From NCBI GenBank assembly GCA_902801125.1, contig CADCGT010000005.1, positions 1-64,000 of the forward strand: 64,000 bases of DNA. The letters are read 5' to 3'. The notes under the pieces are model-generated. The model saw nothing but the letters and a program-made list of their open reading frames with translations. It searched no databases and had not been told where the DNA came from. Shown piece by piece: positions 63,915 through 64,000 of this stretch (position 1 is the first letter of the stretch; each line of letters opens with the position of its first letter). The stretch comes from an uncultured Pseudomonadota bacterium (GTDB lineage Bacteria; Pseudomonadota; Alphaproteobacteria; Rs-D84). Both the position numbers and the translations under genes were made by a program.

Positions 63915-64000
63915 ATGAAACAAGTATTTACATTTGGTTTGGTTGCGGCGGTTGCGGTGACAACGGCGGCAAATGCCGGTTGGCGCGATTTATTCGGTTT
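63915..64000 (+). CDS. Secreted protein, 5' end only
   Basis: An AAAAAGGAG site is followed by an ATG and a signal peptide (KQVFTFGLVAAVAVTTAANA), with cleavage after ANA, then GWRDLF. The gene runs off the right edge. No function can be given. Confidence 0.75.
   Translation, partial: MKQVFTFGLVAAVAVTTAANAGWRDLFG

Overview
The window looks like a chromosomal segment of a Gram-negative alphaproteobacterium with a moderately AT-rich genome. The 16S rRNA has alphaproteobacterial-type sequence. The gene set includes an outer membrane (Pal, BamB-like protein, Skp-like protein, LpxD, a PagL-like deacylase, porin), an RpoH-type heat-shock sigma factor, and pyruvate phosphate dikinase. Many secreted proteins of unknown function, an ankyrin protein and an orphan VirD4-like coupling ATPase suggest a host-associated, possibly gut-dwelling, lineage. 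That lifestyle and any finer taxonomy are inference.

Layout. 1-16 kb is mostly housekeeping: pal, a uracil-DNA glycosylase, infC (with an ATT start), an AAA/DUF4143 ATPase with an operator-like promoter, xseB-mutS-truB-rpsO-pnp, a YbaB protein, tRNA-Val, then der, bamB and yfgM, and rpoH. 16-30 kb holds a porin, a TPR protein, two rRNA-modification genes (RluB-like and RsmE), the orphan coupling protein followed by two lipoproteins (COG3014-like and LpoB-like), a VIT-like transporter, a structured non-coding RNA with two secreted proteins behind it, then fabZ/lpxD and dnaX. 29.7-41.4 kb is the most unusual part. It has a small type IV pilin-like protein, an OmpA lipoprotein, a Skp-like protein, a translationally coupled row of three long pilin-like proteins with stalk-like C-termini, and a 1087-residue secreted protein built around five copies of a four-cysteine module. 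42-47.2 kb is a complete rRNA operon (16S, tRNA-Ile, 23S, 5S) whose spacer lacks tRNA-Ala.

47.2-51.5 kb is a cluster of small, mostly unrecognised membrane proteins plus a transglutaminase-like protein and a zeta-toxin-like kinase. 51.6-64 kb has a secreted stalk-like protein under a control region that is almost identical to one at the left end of the window. It is followed by an OmpA-like protein, ComF, a 30-residue-period ankyrin protein, valS, an acyl-ACP thioesterase, a second stalk-like protein, ppdK and a PagL-like protein.

Two features recur across the window. The first is a family of intergenic repeats built from CTAACCA-type heptamers, often enclosing a variable palindrome. The second is a set of promoters whose -10 box lies 6-9 bases before an ATG with no ribosome binding site, which suggests leaderless mRNAs (rpoH, the coupling protein, lpxD, the transglutaminase-like gene). 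No CRISPR array, insertion sequence or prophage was recognised.
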